Below the pieces are notes generated by a model. That model saw nothing but the letters and a program-made list of their open reading frames with translations, did not search any database and had not been told where the DNA came from. Of a DNA stretch of 64,000 nucleotides, positions 8,381 to 16,718 are shown in pieces. The position numbers and the translations under genes were made by a program. This DNA is from Alloyangia pacifica. Lineage in GTDB: Bacteria > Pseudomonadota > Alphaproteobacteria > Rhodobacterales > Rhodobacteraceae. The first letter of the stretch is position 1, and each line of letters opens with the position of its first letter. The stretch covers positions 62,001 through 126,000 of the forward strand of contig NZ_FOZW01000012.1 in assembly GCF_900116195.1 (NCBI RefSeq), written 5' to 3'.

Positions 8381-9418
8381 TCAGCCCAGAACGACCACAG
8401 CCGCGGGATCGACCGACAGATGCGCCGTGTCACCGACCTCGAGCGGGCAATGGGTGCGGCCCGGCAGGCTGACGGTCAGGTCCTTTTCATCGGCGTTGCC
8501 GGTGTCGACGCTGATCTCGGTGGTGGCGCCGAGGTGACGCACGAAGGTCACCGTGCCGGTCAGGGTATCGGGTCCGGCCTGCGGGGCCAGCGCGATGTCC
8601 TCGGGGCGGATCGACAGGGTGGCATTGCCGGGTTTCGCCCCCGGCAGGGTCAGCGCGCCGCCCGGCCCCTCGAAGCGGCCGCCGTCGATGCGGCCCTGGA
8701 TGAGGTTGGTGATACCGATGAAATCCGCGACGAAGGCATTGGCGGGGTTGCGGTAGATCTCGATCGGCGGGGCGACCTGCTGGATCTTGCCCTCGGACAT
8801 CACCACCACGAGATCGGCGGTGGTCATCGCCTCGCGCTGGTCGTGCGTCACCAGCAGCGAGGTCACGCCAAGGCTGCGCTGCAGGCGCTTCACCTCGACC
8901 TGCATGGTCTCGCGCAGCTTGGCGTCGAGCGCCGACATCGGCTCGTCGAGCAGGAAGAGCTTGGGTTGCATGATCAGCGCGCGGGCGATGGCGACGCGCT
9001 GGCGCTGGCCGCCGGAAAGCTGGGTGATGGCGCGGTCGGCCTTGCCGGGCAGGTGCACCAGCTCGAGCAGCCGCTCGACCTCGGCGCGGCGCTTCTCCTT
9101 GGGCACGCCGCGGATGGCGAGCGGGTAGGCGATATTGTCGCCCACGCTAAGGTGCGGGAAGAGCGCAAGCGACTGGAACACCATGCCGAAATCGCGCTTG
9201 TGCGCAGGTTTCGAGGTGATGTCCGCGCCGTCAAGGACGATCCGCCCGGCGCTGGGATCCTCCAGCCCCGCGACGATGCGCAGAAGGCTGGTCTTGCCGC
9301 AGCCCGAGGGGCCAAGCAGACAGACGAACTGGCCGTTGTCCACGGTGAGCGAGATGTCCCCGAGCGCCTGGACGTTCCCGTAAAACTTGTCGACGTTTTC
9401 GACGATGAGACCTGACAT
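8381..9418 (-). CDS. ABC transporter ATP-binding protein (PotA-like)
   Basis: Protein of 345 residues. Walker A is GPSGCGKTS at 36-44, the signature LSGGQRQRVAIARAL is near residue 135, and Walker B LFLLDEPMSALD is near 155. The C-terminal hundred residues form a TOBE-type domain (LSIRPEDIALA), as in PotA and other importers of the POPT group. It energises the two permeases encoded directly downstream. The 73-base gap to the binding-protein gene upstream is the largest internal gap of the operon and may hold a ribosome site only; no terminator hairpin was seen in it. Confidence 0.93.
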   Translation of the reverse strand: MSGLIVENVDKFYGNVQALGDISLTVDNGQFVCLLGPSGCGKTSLLRIVAGLEDPSAGRIVLDGADITSKPAHKRDFGMVFQSLALFPHLSVGDNIAYPLAIRGVPKEKRRAEVERLLELVHLPGKADRAITQLSGGQRQRVAIARALIMQPKLFLLDEPMSALDAKLRETMQVEVKRLQRSLGVTSLLVTHDQREAMTTADLVVVMSEGKIQQVAPPIEIYRNPANAFVADFIGITNLIQGRIDGGRFEGPGGALTLPGAKPGNATLSIRPEDIALAPQAGPDTLTGTVTFVRHLGATTEISVDTGNADEKDLTVSLPGRTHCPLEVGDTAHLSVDPAAVVVLG

Positions 9419-9491
9419 GCGTGCGTCTTCCCTGCGGCCGGGCGCAAGCGCCCCCGGCCGTCTCCTGTTTGGTTGAAATTTGGTGAGGCGA

Positions 9492-10574
9492 TCAGGCCTG
9501 GAGCATCTCGGCCCAGATCTGGTTCAGCCAGTCGGTGCGTTCGAAGTGCAGGTCGTAGCGCGGGATCACCGGCTCGATGTCAGAGGACACGGCGGCGAAT
9601 TCCTCATCGGTGAGATCCATGCTCTCGCGTGCGACGTTCGGCGCGGTGCCGAGGTTGCGCGCCAGCATCGCCTGAACCGACGGCTGCGACATGTAGTCGA
9701 TGAAGATTTGCGCCTCGTCGATCTTGTCCGACACGCGCGCCACGCCCCAGTTGCCGCTCTCGCGCAGGCCGCCCTCTTTCGGGAAGTTCGAACGCACCGG
9801 GAAGCCGTCGGCGGCGGCAAGGCCGGTGACGTCATGGTAGTATTGTCCGATCGGGATCTCGCCCGACTTCAGCGCCTGCTCGAACTGCGCCTCGTCGCGG
9901 TACCACAGGCGCGTGTTGGGCTTCAGCTCGGCGACCTTGGCCAGCACTTCGCGGATGGTCTCTTCGCTCGACAGGTAGTCGGTGCCGCCGAAGAAGGTCT
10001 TGGCGGTGATTTCCAGCAGGTAGGAGTTCGACACCAGCGCGAGCAGGCCGAGGCTGTCCTCGTATTTCGGCTCCCAGAGCTCCGCCCAGCTCTCGATCGG
10101 TTCGGGGAAGACATCGGTGTTGGTGGCCACGGTCACGTACCAGGACACCGCGCCGACCGCTGCGAGGCCGCCATCGTCGTAGCGATTGATCAGCGTCGGC
10201 AGAATGTTCGAGACGTTGGGCATCGCCGCCTCGTCGAGCGGGGCCCAGAGGCCGGTGCGCATGCCGCGCATGATGCTGACGGTGGCCATCATCGACACGT
10301 CCGCCGGCGCGCGCTTGGCGCGGGCTGCCTGCTGTAGCTGGATCAGCCAGGCCTCGCCGGTGGGCACGGCGATGCTTTCGATCTCTATCCCCGTGGCCTT
10401 GGTGAATTCGGGGTAGACGAAGCTGTCGAAGCTGTCCTGGAAGTAGCCGCCGTAGACGCCGACCTTCAGCGGCTCGCCACCGGCGCGCAGCACGGCGGGC
10501 GCGGCGAGTGCCAGCGGCAGGGCGCTTGCGGTCTTGAGAAGCGTGCGGCGCGAGAGCGCGGAGGATTTCATCAT
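9492..10574 (-). CDS. Periplasmic substrate-binding protein of polyamine-type ABC transporter (PotD-like)
   Basis: Protein of 360 residues and first gene of the operon. It begins with a twin-arginine signal (SRRTLLKTASALPLALAAPA), so it is probably exported folded by the Tat system. The mature part (LKVGVYGGYFQDSFDSFVYP, then FTKATGIEIESIAVPTGEAW) is typical of the PotD/PotF-like solute-binding family. It would capture the substrate and deliver it to the permeases. The 360-base upstream region contains an AT-rich stretch and a TTCGG-N6-CCGAA dyad about 90 bases from the start codon. Ligand not identifiable by eye: putrescine, spermidine, agmatine and guanidinobutyrate are all possible. Confidence 0.88.
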   Translation of the reverse strand: MMKSSALSRRTLLKTASALPLALAAPAVLRAGGEPLKVGVYGGYFQDSFDSFVYPEFTKATGIEIESIAVPTGEAWLIQLQQAARAKRAPADVSMMATVSIMRGMRTGLWAPLDEAAMPNVSNILPTLINRYDDGGLAAVGAVSWYVTVATNTDVFPEPIESWAELWEPKYEDSLGLLALVSNSYLLEITAKTFFGGTDYLSSEETIREVLAKVAELKPNTRLWYRDEAQFEQALKSGEIPIGQYYHDVTGLAAADGFPVRSNFPKEGGLRESGNWGVARVSDKIDEAQIFIDYMSQPSVQAMLARNLGTAPNVARESMDLTDEEFAAVSSDIEPVIPRYDLHFERTDWLNQIWAEMLQA

Positions 10575-10664
10575 GTCTCGGTCCCTGTTTTCGCGTTTTT
10601 GATGAGTTCAGGGCAGAAGACTGCAAGCCCGCTTCCGGAAACATCACGAAAGAACGGATTTCAC

Positions 10665-10680
10665 TTCGGGAAAATCCGAA
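10665..10680. promoter_or_regulatory. Putative operator, dyad TTCGG-N6-CCGAA (potD side)
   Basis: Perfect 5+5 dyad TTCGG-GAAAAT-CCGAA, 91 bases upstream of the binding-protein start codon. The same dyad with the same six-base spacer occurs at 10840-10855, upstream of the ureohydrolase gene. A half site CCGAAAAA lies upstream of gabT at 14813-14820. The best candidate ligand is the cupin regulator encoded at 14885-15457 or the LysR protein; this is inference. Confidence 0.5.
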
Positions 10681-10839
10681 TGAATGGGGTGGTCGGCATG
10701 GCATCTCGCGCACTATGAATAAGTATATTTATAACAAATGCTTAAATCGAACCCTCCGCGCCTTCCCCAGCGGAAGGGTGCTTGCCCCCAGCCTGAGTGG
10801 CAGGGAGCTGCCGCCAGGCGAGGCCCCATGTACATTTAC

Positions 10840-10855
10840 TTCGGCCTTTCCCGAA
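10840..10855. promoter_or_regulatory. Putative operator, dyad TTCGG-N6-CCGAA (ureohydrolase side)
   Basis: Perfect dyad TTCGG-CCTTTC-CCGAA, about 80 bases before the ureohydrolase start. It overlaps a second perfect dyad, CCGAAA-CGAT-TTTCGG at 10851-10866, so three TTCGG/CCGAA half sites stand in a row here. Spacing is identical to the site at 10665-10680. Confidence 0.5.
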
Positions 10856-10934
10856 ACGATTTTCGGAATTTCCTTATTTCCTCGAAGCATGCCAGTGCAG
10901 GAGACTGACGGAGAACAGGAATTTCGAGGCTCGA

Positions 10935-11882
10935 ATGTCAGAACTGAACCAACCCCTTGGTGGAAACGTCATGCCGCGTACCGGCGGCCCGGGAACCATG
11001 ATGCGGCTGCCGTCGCAGCCCACGGCCGAAGGGCTCGATGCCTGCTTCGTCGGGATCCCGATGGACATCGGCACCTCGAACCGTCCCGGCACCCGCCTTG
11101 GCCCGCGCCAGATTCGCGACGAGAGCCGGATGATCCGCCCCTACAACATGGCGACCCGCGCCGCGCCCTTCGACAGCCTGCAGGTGGCGGACATCGGTGA
11201 CGTGCCGATCAACCTCTATGACCTTAAGAAGTCGGTCGACATCATCACCGAGCATTACAAGGGCATCCTCGCGCATGGCGCGACGCCGCTGACGCTCGGT
11301 GGCGATCACACGCTGACCTGGCCGATCCTGCGCGCGGTGGCGGAAAAGCACGGCCCGGTGGCGCTGATCCATGTGGACGCGCATTCCGACACCAACGAGG
11401 AGATGTTCGGCGAGACCGTCGCCCATGGCTGCCCCTTCCGGCGTGCTTTTGAGGACGGGCTGCTGCTCAACGACAAGGTGTTCCAGATCGGGCTGCGCGG
11501 CTCGGGCTACGCACCCGAGGACTTCGACTGGGGCCGTGAGAAGGGCTGGACGGTGATCCCGGCCGAGGAGTGCTGGCACAAGTCGCTCGCTCCCTTGATG
11601 GAAGATATCCGAGCCAAGATCGGCGATGCGCCGGTCTACCTCAGCTACGACATCGACAGCCTCGATCCGGCCTTCGCGCCCGGCACCGGCACCGTCGAGG
11701 TCGGCGGTCTCACGACCATCCAGGGCCTCGAGATCATCCGTGGCTGCGCCGGTCTGAACCTGGTCGGCTGCGATCTCGTAGAGGTTTCGCCACCCTATGA
11801 TCCCGCCGGCAACACGGCGGTCATCGCGGCGAACTATCTCTTCGAGATGCTCTGCGCGCTGCCGGGCGTGAAGCGCGGCTGA
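10935..11882 (+). CDS. Ureohydrolase, guanidinobutyrase-like (agmatinase family)
   Basis: Protein of 315 residues. All manganese ligands of the arginase/agmatinase superfamily are present: H125 in GGDH, D148, H150 and D152 in HVDAHSD, D239 and D241 in SYDID. The enzyme would hydrolyse a guanidino group to urea plus an amine. The N-terminus (LNQPLGGNVMPRTGG, then TMMRLP and IRPYNMA) and ECWHKSLAPLM agree, as I recall it, with Pseudomonas aeruginosa guanidinobutyrase GbuA rather than with SpeB, so 4-guanidinobutyrate to GABA is the favoured reaction. This fits the neighbouring gabTD genes. Start ATG at 10935 has GAGG five bases upstream; a longer frame reading back to 10797 has no good site. 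A terminator follows. Confidence 0.85.
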   Translation: MSELNQPLGGNVMPRTGGPGTMMRLPSQPTAEGLDACFVGIPMDIGTSNRPGTRLGPRQIRDESRMIRPYNMATRAAPFDSLQVADIGDVPINLYDLKKSVDIITEHYKGILAHGATPLTLGGDHTLTWPILRAVAEKHGPVALIHVDAHSDTNEEMFGETVAHGCPFRRAFEDGLLLNDKVFQIGLRGSGYAPEDFDWGREKGWTVIPAEECWHKSLAPLMEDIRAKIGDAPVYLSYDIDSLDPAFAPGTGTVEVGGLTTIQGLEIIRGCAGLNLVGCDLVEVSPPYDPAGNTAVIAANYLFEMLCALPGVKRG

Positions 11883-11932
11883 GGGCGGGCCGACCGGCCA
11901 AGATTGCTATTCCGGGTAATGTCGAAATGAAA

Positions 11933-11958
11933 AAAAGGAGGCCTTTCGGCCTCCTTTT
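11933..11958. terminator. Bidirectional rho-independent terminator
   Basis: Perfect 11-base-pair stem, AAAAGGAGGCC at 11933-11943 with GGCCTCCTTTT at 11948-11958, and a 4-base TTTC loop. T-runs flank it on both strands, so it can stop both the ureohydrolase transcript (+) and the gabT-gabD transcript (-), which converge here. Confidence 0.9.
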
Positions 11959-11977
11959 GTCGTTTCTGGCTGCCGGC

Positions 11978-13453
11978 TCAGCTCAACCCGCCGAAGCAGA
12001 GGTTCTTGATCTCGAGGTAGTCGTCGCAGCCGTATTTCGAGCCTTCGCGGCCCATGCCCGACTGCTTCACCCCGCCAAAGGGGGCCAGCTCGGTCGAGAT
12101 CACCCCGGTGTTGATCCCCACCATGCCGGTCTCGAGGGCCTCGCCGACCCGCCAGGCGCGCGCGAGGTCACGGGTGTAGAAGTAGCCGGCGAGGCCGAAC
12201 TCGCTGTCATTGGCCCAATCGATGGCTTCCTCTTCGCTCTCGAAGCGCACAAGCGGGGCGAGCGGGCCGAAGGTTTCCTCGCGGGCGACCTTCATCTCCT
12301 GCGTTACGCCGGTGAGCAGCGTCGGCGCGAAGAAGGTGCGGCCCAGATCGGAGCGGGCACCGCCCTTGATCACGTTGGCACCTTTTGCCACCGCGTCGGC
12401 GATGTGGTCCTCGACCTTTGCCAGCGCCGCGGTGTTGATCAGCGGGCCGGTGTTCACCCCTTTCGCAAAGCCGTCGCCCAGCACCAGCTTGTCCAGCGCC
12501 GCGCCCAGCTTTTCGGCGAAGGCGTCATAGACCCCCGCCTGCACGTAGATGCGGTTGGCGCAGACGCAGGTCTGGCCGTTGTTGCGGAACTTCGCCAGCA
12601 TCGCGCCCTCGACCGCCGCATCCAGATCGGCGTCGTCGAAGACGATGAAGGGCGCGTTGCCGCCAAGCTCCAGAGAAAGCTTCTTTACCGTGTCCGCGCC
12701 TTGCTTCATCAGCAGCTTGCCGACGCGGGTGGAGCCGGTGAAGGTCAGCTTGGCGACCTTGGTGCTGGCGCACAATTCCTGGCCCATGCCGGCGGCATCA
12801 AGGCCGGGCAGCACGTTGAAGACGCCCGCGGGCACACCCGCGCGCTCGGCCAGCACTGCCAGCGCGAGTGCAGAAAGCGGTGTGAACTCCGAGGGTCGCG
12901 CCACCATCGTACAGCCCACGGCCAGCGCGGGCGCCATCTTGCGCGCCAGCATGGCATTGGGGAAGTTCCATGGGGTGATCGCGCCCACCACGCCCACCGG
13001 CTGCTTGACGATGACCATGCGGGTGCTCGACTGCGCCCCTGGGATCATGTCGCCGTAGACGCGCTTGGCTTCCTCGGCGAACCACTCGACGTAGGAGGCG
13101 CCGTAAAGGATCTCACCGCGCGCTTCCGCCCAGGGCTTGCCCATCTCGGCGGTGAGGATGGTGGCGAGGTCGTCGGCGTTTTCCACCAGCAGGTCGAAGA
13201 GTTTGCGCAGGACCGCGCCGCGCTCCTTGCCCGACTTTGATGCCCAAGCCTTCTTCGCGGCATGGGCCGCGTCGATTGCGGCGGTCACGTCGGTGGCCGA
13301 CAGATCCGCCACATGCGCGATGATCTCGCCGGTCGAGGGGTTCTCCACCGGGAAGGTCTTCTCGCCCTCGATCCAGGCGCCGTCCACATAGGCGCGGGTC
13401 TCGAACAGGCTCTCGTCCTTGAGAGAGAGCGATGCGATGTTCAGGTCTTTCAT
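11978..13453 (-). CDS. gabD: Succinate-semialdehyde dehydrogenase
   Basis: Protein of 491 residues, the size of GabD. Catalytic features: PWNFPNAMLARK, the base in SLELGGNAPFIVFDDADLD, the cysteine in FRNNGQTCVCANRIYV, and the C-terminal SGMGREGSKYGCDDYLEIK, which is the GabD-type ending. It oxidises succinic semialdehyde to succinate with NAD(P)+. It is the second gene of a gabT-gabD pair with a single base between the genes. Together with the divergent pathway genes this completes conversion of GABA into a TCA-cycle intermediate. Cytoplasmic; no unusual features. Confidence 0.94.
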   Translation of the reverse strand: MKDLNIASLSLKDESLFETRAYVDGAWIEGEKTFPVENPSTGEIIAHVADLSATDVTAAIDAAHAAKKAWASKSGKERGAVLRKLFDLLVENADDLATILTAEMGKPWAEARGEILYGASYVEWFAEEAKRVYGDMIPGAQSSTRMVIVKQPVGVVGAITPWNFPNAMLARKMAPALAVGCTMVARPSEFTPLSALALAVLAERAGVPAGVFNVLPGLDAAGMGQELCASTKVAKLTFTGSTRVGKLLMKQGADTVKKLSLELGGNAPFIVFDDADLDAAVEGAMLAKFRNNGQTCVCANRIYVQAGVYDAFAEKLGAALDKLVLGDGFAKGVNTGPLINTAALAKVEDHIADAVAKGANVIKGGARSDLGRTFFAPTLLTGVTQEMKVAREETFGPLAPLVRFESEEEAIDWANDSEFGLAGYFYTRDLARAWRVGEALETGMVGINTGVISTELAPFGGVKQSGMGREGSKYGCDDYLEIKNLCFGGLS

Positions 13454-13454
13454 A

Positions 13455-14741
13455 TCAGAGTCCTTTCGCGGCCTTGGCGGCGGTTTCGAGGGTCGCCATG
13501 GCCTCGTCGAAGACCTCGTCCTGAATGGTGATCGGGGCGAGGAAGCGGATCACGTTGCCATGCACGCCGCAGGTGAGCAGCAGAAGGCCACGATTCAGCG
13601 CCTCGAGACGGATGGCATTGGCGAGCTCGGGCAGCGGGGTGCCGTCCGCGTCGATGAACTCGGCGGCGACCATGAAGCCCGGGCCGCGGATCTCGGCGAT
13701 CTCGGGCACGTCGGCGCGCAAGGCTTCGAGCCTTGCCTTCAGCTTGCCGCCGAGGGCATTGGCGCGCTCGCAGAGCTTCTCCTCGTCGATCACGTCGAGC
13801 ACGGCATTCGCCGCCGCGATGCCCAGCGGGTTGCCGCCATAAGTGCCGCCGAGCCCGCCGGGGGCCGCCGCGTCCATAATCTCGGCGCGACCGACCACGC
13901 CCGAGATCGGAAGGCCGCCGCCGAGGCCCTTGGCCATCGTCGTCAGGTCCGCAGCGACGCCGTAGGCCTCCATGGCAAAGAGCGTGCCGGTACGGGCGAA
14001 GCCGGTCTGCACCTCGTCGGCGATCATCACGATGCCCTTGTCGTCGCACAGCTTGCGGAGGCGCTCGACGAACGCCTTCGGCGCGGGGTTGAAGCCGCCT
14101 TCGCCCTGCACCGGCTCGAAGATGATCGCGGCGACGCGGGCCGGGTCGATATCGGCCTTGAACAGCATGTCGAGCGCCTTGAAACTGTCGTCCACGCTGA
14201 TGCCGTGAAGCTCATTGGGGAAGGGCGCGTGGAAGACATCGCCCATCATCGGGCCGAAGCCGGTCTTGTAGGGTGCGACCTTGCCGGTCAGCGTCATCCC
14301 CATGAACGTGCGGCCGTGGAAGGCACCGCTGAAGGCGATGACCGCCTGACGACCGGTGTGGGCACGGGCGATCTTCACCGCGTTCTCGACAGCCTCGGCA
14401 CCCGTGGTGACGAACATGGCTTTCTTGGCGAAATCCCCCGGCGCACGCGCGTTCAGCCGCTCGGCAAGGCGCACGTAGTTCTCGTAGGGCACGACTTGGT
14501 GGCAGGTGTGGGTGAAGGCGTTCAGCTGCTCGGCGACGGCGGCCATGACCTTGGGGTGGCGGTGGCCGGTGTTGACCACGGCGATGCCCGCCGCGAAGTC
14601 GATGAGACGGGTGCCGTCGGCATCCCAGATCTCGGAGTTCTCGGCCTTCACCGCGTAGTGGTCGGTGAGCACGCCGACGCCGCGCGCCAGCGCGGCCTTG
14701 CGGCGGGTTTCGATCTCGGCGTTGGCGGTTTGCTTGAGCAT
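13455..14741 (-). CDS. gabT: 4-aminobutyrate aminotransferase
   Basis: Protein of 428 residues, class III PLP aminotransferase. The PLP lysine is in MAKGLGGGLPISGVVGR and the preceding DEVQTGFARTGTLFAMEAYG is the family hallmark. GabT transfers the amino group of GABA to 2-oxoglutarate, giving succinic semialdehyde for GabD next door. Some homologues also act on 5-aminovalerate or putrescine. Start ATG at 14741 has GGAGGACCG upstream. It is the first gene of the gabTD operon and divergent from the cupin regulator gene, 143 bases away, an arrangement typical for a local regulator and its target. Confidence 0.94.
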   Translation of the reverse strand: MLKQTANAEIETRRKAALARGVGVLTDHYAVKAENSEIWDADGTRLIDFAAGIAVVNTGHRHPKVMAAVAEQLNAFTHTCHQVVPYENYVRLAERLNARAPGDFAKKAMFVTTGAEAVENAVKIARAHTGRQAVIAFSGAFHGRTFMGMTLTGKVAPYKTGFGPMMGDVFHAPFPNELHGISVDDSFKALDMLFKADIDPARVAAIIFEPVQGEGGFNPAPKAFVERLRKLCDDKGIVMIADEVQTGFARTGTLFAMEAYGVAADLTTMAKGLGGGLPISGVVGRAEIMDAAAPGGLGGTYGGNPLGIAAANAVLDVIDEEKLCERANALGGKLKARLEALRADVPEIAEIRGPGFMVAAEFIDADGTPLPELANAIRLEALNRGLLLLTCGVHGNVIRFLAPITIQDEVFDEAMATLETAAKAAKGL

Positions 14742-14884
14742 GGTCGGTCCTCCGGTCGGGCGCTTTGCTGCCCGTGTGTTTCTCTGACCGGCAAGCTATA
14801 GGTTCCAGTATTCCGAAAAAGTCTGTTTCTTGATGCCCGTAACTCGTTGTAGATAAAGGCGTGCTGAACAGGGTTTTGCAGATA
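14742..14884. promoter_or_regulatory. Divergent promoter region gabT / cupin regulator
   Basis: This 143-base gap must hold both promoters. It contains ATTCCGAAAA at 14810-14819, a 10-mer that also occurs (as its complement TTTTCGGAAT) at 10860-10869 upstream of the ureohydrolase gene. That shared word and the CCGAA half site suggest one regulator for both loci, but no full dyad is present here. Confidence 0.4.
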
Positions 14885-15457
14885 ATGAACACATCGAACA
14901 CGACTCAGGACGACCTTGCCCTAGGTCACCGTCTGCGGGTGCTGCGCGAGCGGGCGGGGTTGTCGCAGCGTAGCCTTGCCAAGAAGGTGGGGGTGCCGAA
15001 CTCGACGATTTCCCTCATCGAGTCCGGCAAGTCGAACCCCTCGGTGGGCGCTCTGCGCAAGATCCTCGACGGCATCCCGGTGAGCCTGTCGGAGTTCTTC
15101 GCCTTCGAGCCCGCGCCCGAGCGGCAGATTTTCTACGCCGCCGAGGACCTGGTCGAGATCGGCAAGAAGAACGTCTCGCTGAAGCAGGTCGGGGCGACGC
15201 TGTTCGGGCGCGCGATGATGCTGCTCAAGGAGACCTACGCGCCGGGTGGGGATACCGGGCGGGTGATGTACGGCCACGAGGGCGAGGAGGGCGGCATCGT
15301 CATCTCGGGACGGATTGAGATCACCGTCGGCGAGGAGCGCAAGATCCTCGGGCCCGGCGATGCCTACTACTTCGACAGCCGCGTGCCGCACCGCTTCCGG
15401 CAGGTGGGGGCGGAGCCCTGCGTGCTGTTCTCTGCCTGCACGCCGCCGACGTTCTAG
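14885..15457 (+). CDS. XRE-family regulator with C-terminal cupin (PuuR-like)
   Basis: Protein of 190 residues, almost the length of E. coli PuuR (185). Helix-turn-helix at about residues 13-72 (LRVLRERAGLSQRSLAKKVG, then STISLIESGKSNPSVGALRK). The cupin domain follows at about 110-185 (GHEGEEGGIVISGRIEITVG, then LGPGDAYYFDSRVPHRFRQV). PuuR-type proteins repress polyamine catabolism genes and release DNA on binding putrescine. Divergence from gabT and the pathway nearby make it the probable regulator of the whole region. The ATG at 14885 is preferred over an in-frame GTG at 14861; neither has a strong ribosome site. Confidence 0.88.
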   Translation: MNTSNTTQDDLALGHRLRVLRERAGLSQRSLAKKVGVPNSTISLIESGKSNPSVGALRKILDGIPVSLSEFFAFEPAPERQIFYAAEDLVEIGKKNVSLKQVGATLFGRAMMLLKETYAPGGDTGRVMYGHEGEEGGIVISGRIEITVGEERKILGPGDAYYFDSRVPHRFRQVGAEPCVLFSACTPPTF

Positions 15458-15468
15458 ACGTCAGCCGC

Positions 15469-15840
15469 TCAGTCAGCCCTGTGCTGCTCGAGGATGTCGA
15501 GGGCGACGACTTCCAGCGCCTTCGCATGGGTCGACTCAAGCTGCACCTTGGGCGCGCAGCCCTCGTCATGGGCCTGCAGGAAGCGCAGCGCGCAGAGGCA
15601 CCATTGATCGCCGGGCTTCAGCCCCGGAAAGCGCAGTCCGGGGCGCGGCGTCGAAAGGTCATTGCCGACATACTTGGAGTAGGCGAGGAATTCTGCGGTC
15701 ATCACCGCGCAAACCGTGTGGCTGCCTGCATCCTCGGGGCAGGTGTTACAGTGTCCGTCGCGGAAATAACCGGTGATCGGGTCGACCGAGCAGGGGTGAA
15801 GCTGGCCGCCCAAGACGTTGATTGCACGATCTTTCTGCAT
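15469..15840 (-). CDS. DUF2237 family protein
   Basis: Protein of 123 residues. The sequence INVLGGQLHPCSVDPITGYF, then RDGHCNTCPEDAGSHTVCAV and GDQWCLCALRF, is characteristic of the DUF2237 family, which is widespread in marine alphaproteobacteria and cyanobacteria. Conserved cysteines (HPC, CNTC, TVC, WCLC) might bind a metal, but no function is established. The ATG at 15840 is chosen because GGAG lies upstream; the frame continues further without family similarity. It is convergent with the regulator gene and lies downstream of pth on the same strand with an 85-base gap. Confidence 0.85.
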   Translation of the reverse strand: MQKDRAINVLGGQLHPCSVDPITGYFRDGHCNTCPEDAGSHTVCAVMTAEFLAYSKYVGNDLSTPRPGLRFPGLKPGDQWCLCALRFLQAHDEGCAPKVQLESTHAKALEVVALDILEQHRAD

Positions 15841-15925
15841 GCGTGTCTCCGATGTCTTCCCCCCGTCCCAGCCTAGAGAGCCGGCGCGGCTGCGGCAAGG
15901 CGCGGGGATGCAAGCCCGGGTTCGG

Positions 15926-16642
15926 TCAGCGGAACTTGTCGGCGAGCTTCTGCAGCGGGCTGCGATTGTCCTCGGTCTGGGCTTCGGTTTGTGCCTCGGC
16001 CTGCGCTCCGGCGGCGGGTGTCGATCCGGTTTTCGACGTAGTGTCGGCCTTCGCGGTGGATTTGGACGAGCGCGGCGGCGCGACACGCAGTGCCACGGCA
16101 TTCTGGAAGCCGGGCTTGTCGCCCTCTGCCAGCGCCTTCGCCCCGTCGGAGATGCCGCGCATCAAATCGTCCAGCCAGTCTTCCTCGGCCTTGGCGAAGT
16201 CATGCAGCACGTAGCCCGCGACCGCTTCCTTGCGGCCCGGGTGACCGATGCCGAGACGGATGCGGTGGTAGGCCTCGCCAATGTGCTGGTGGATCGAGCG
16301 CAGCCCGTTGTGCCCGGCGTGGCCGCCGCCGGTTTTCACGCGGCACTTGCCCGGCGCGAGGTCGAGCTCGTCGTGGAACACCGTCACGTCGCCCGGTTCG
16401 AGCTTGAAGAAGCGCATTGCTTCGCCAACCGACTGGCCCGAGAGGTTCATGAAGGTCTGCGGTTTCAGCAGCAGCACCTTCTCGCTGCCCAGGCGGCCCT
16501 CGGCGACCTCGCCCTGGAAGCGGGCGCGCCATGGGCTGAAACCGTGATCCTCGGCGATCCGGTCGACGGCCATGAAGCCGATATTGTGCCGCGTCTTCGC
16601 GTATTTGCCGCCGGGATTGCCCAGACCCACGAAAATCTGCAC
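15926..16642 (-). CDS. pth: Peptidyl-tRNA hydrolase
   Basis: Protein of 238 residues beginning with GTG at 16642, with GGAGA upstream. Signature [20 protein letters not shown] with the catalytic histidine in TRHNIGF, then [15 protein letters not shown], and [20 protein letters not shown] with the catalytic aspartate. It recycles peptidyl-tRNAs released from stalled ribosomes. The usual enzyme is about 190-200 residues; here a low-complexity tail rich in alanine, threonine and lysine (from about residue 190, ending LQKLADKFR) is added, common in Rhodobacteraceae. Upstream on the same strand, beyond an opposite-strand monooxygenase gene, lies rplY. Confidence 0.96.
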   Translation of the reverse strand: MQIFVGLGNPGGKYAKTRHNIGFMAVDRIAEDHGFSPWRARFQGEVAEGRLGSEKVLLLKPQTFMNLSGQSVGEAMRFFKLEPGDVTVFHDELDLAPGKCRVKTGGGHAGHNGLRSIHQHIGEAYHRIRLGIGHPGRKEAVAGYVLHDFAKAEEDWLDDLMRGISDGAKALAEGDKPGFQNAVALRVAPPRSSKSTAKADTTSKTGSTPAAGAQAEAQTEAQTEDNRSPLQKLADKFR

Positions 16643-16718
16643 CGCGTCTCTCCGATTTGTCTCTGTTTGGCCCTAGATAGGACGGGAACGCCGATAGCAC
16701 AGACAGGAAGGAGAGACC

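Larger units (their letters stand above)
10575..10934. promoter_or_regulatory. Divergent promoter region between binding-protein gene and ureohydrolase gene
   Basis: This 360-base gap separates two divergent genes of the same pathway. Bases 10705-10745 are strikingly AT-rich for this genome (for example AAGTATATTTATAAC) and are the likely promoter core; exact -10 and -35 boxes could not be fixed. Two dyads of the same form, TTCGG-N6-CCGAA, flank the AT-rich core. A third overlapping dyad, CCGAAA-CGAT-TTTCGG, is at 10851-10866. A longer inverted repeat (CGGATTT at 10655-10661 with AAATCCG at 10672-10678) surrounds the first. Confidence 0.6.

Noticed and set aside
10715-11200. 161-codon frame overlapping the ureohydrolase start
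   Set aside because: Runs out of frame through the real gene and promoter; low-complexity.
10935-11882. Calling the ureohydrolase agmatinase (speB)
   Set aside because: The catalytic residues do not discriminate, but the N-terminal words and gabTD context favour guanidinobutyrase; speB was therefore not used as gene symbol.
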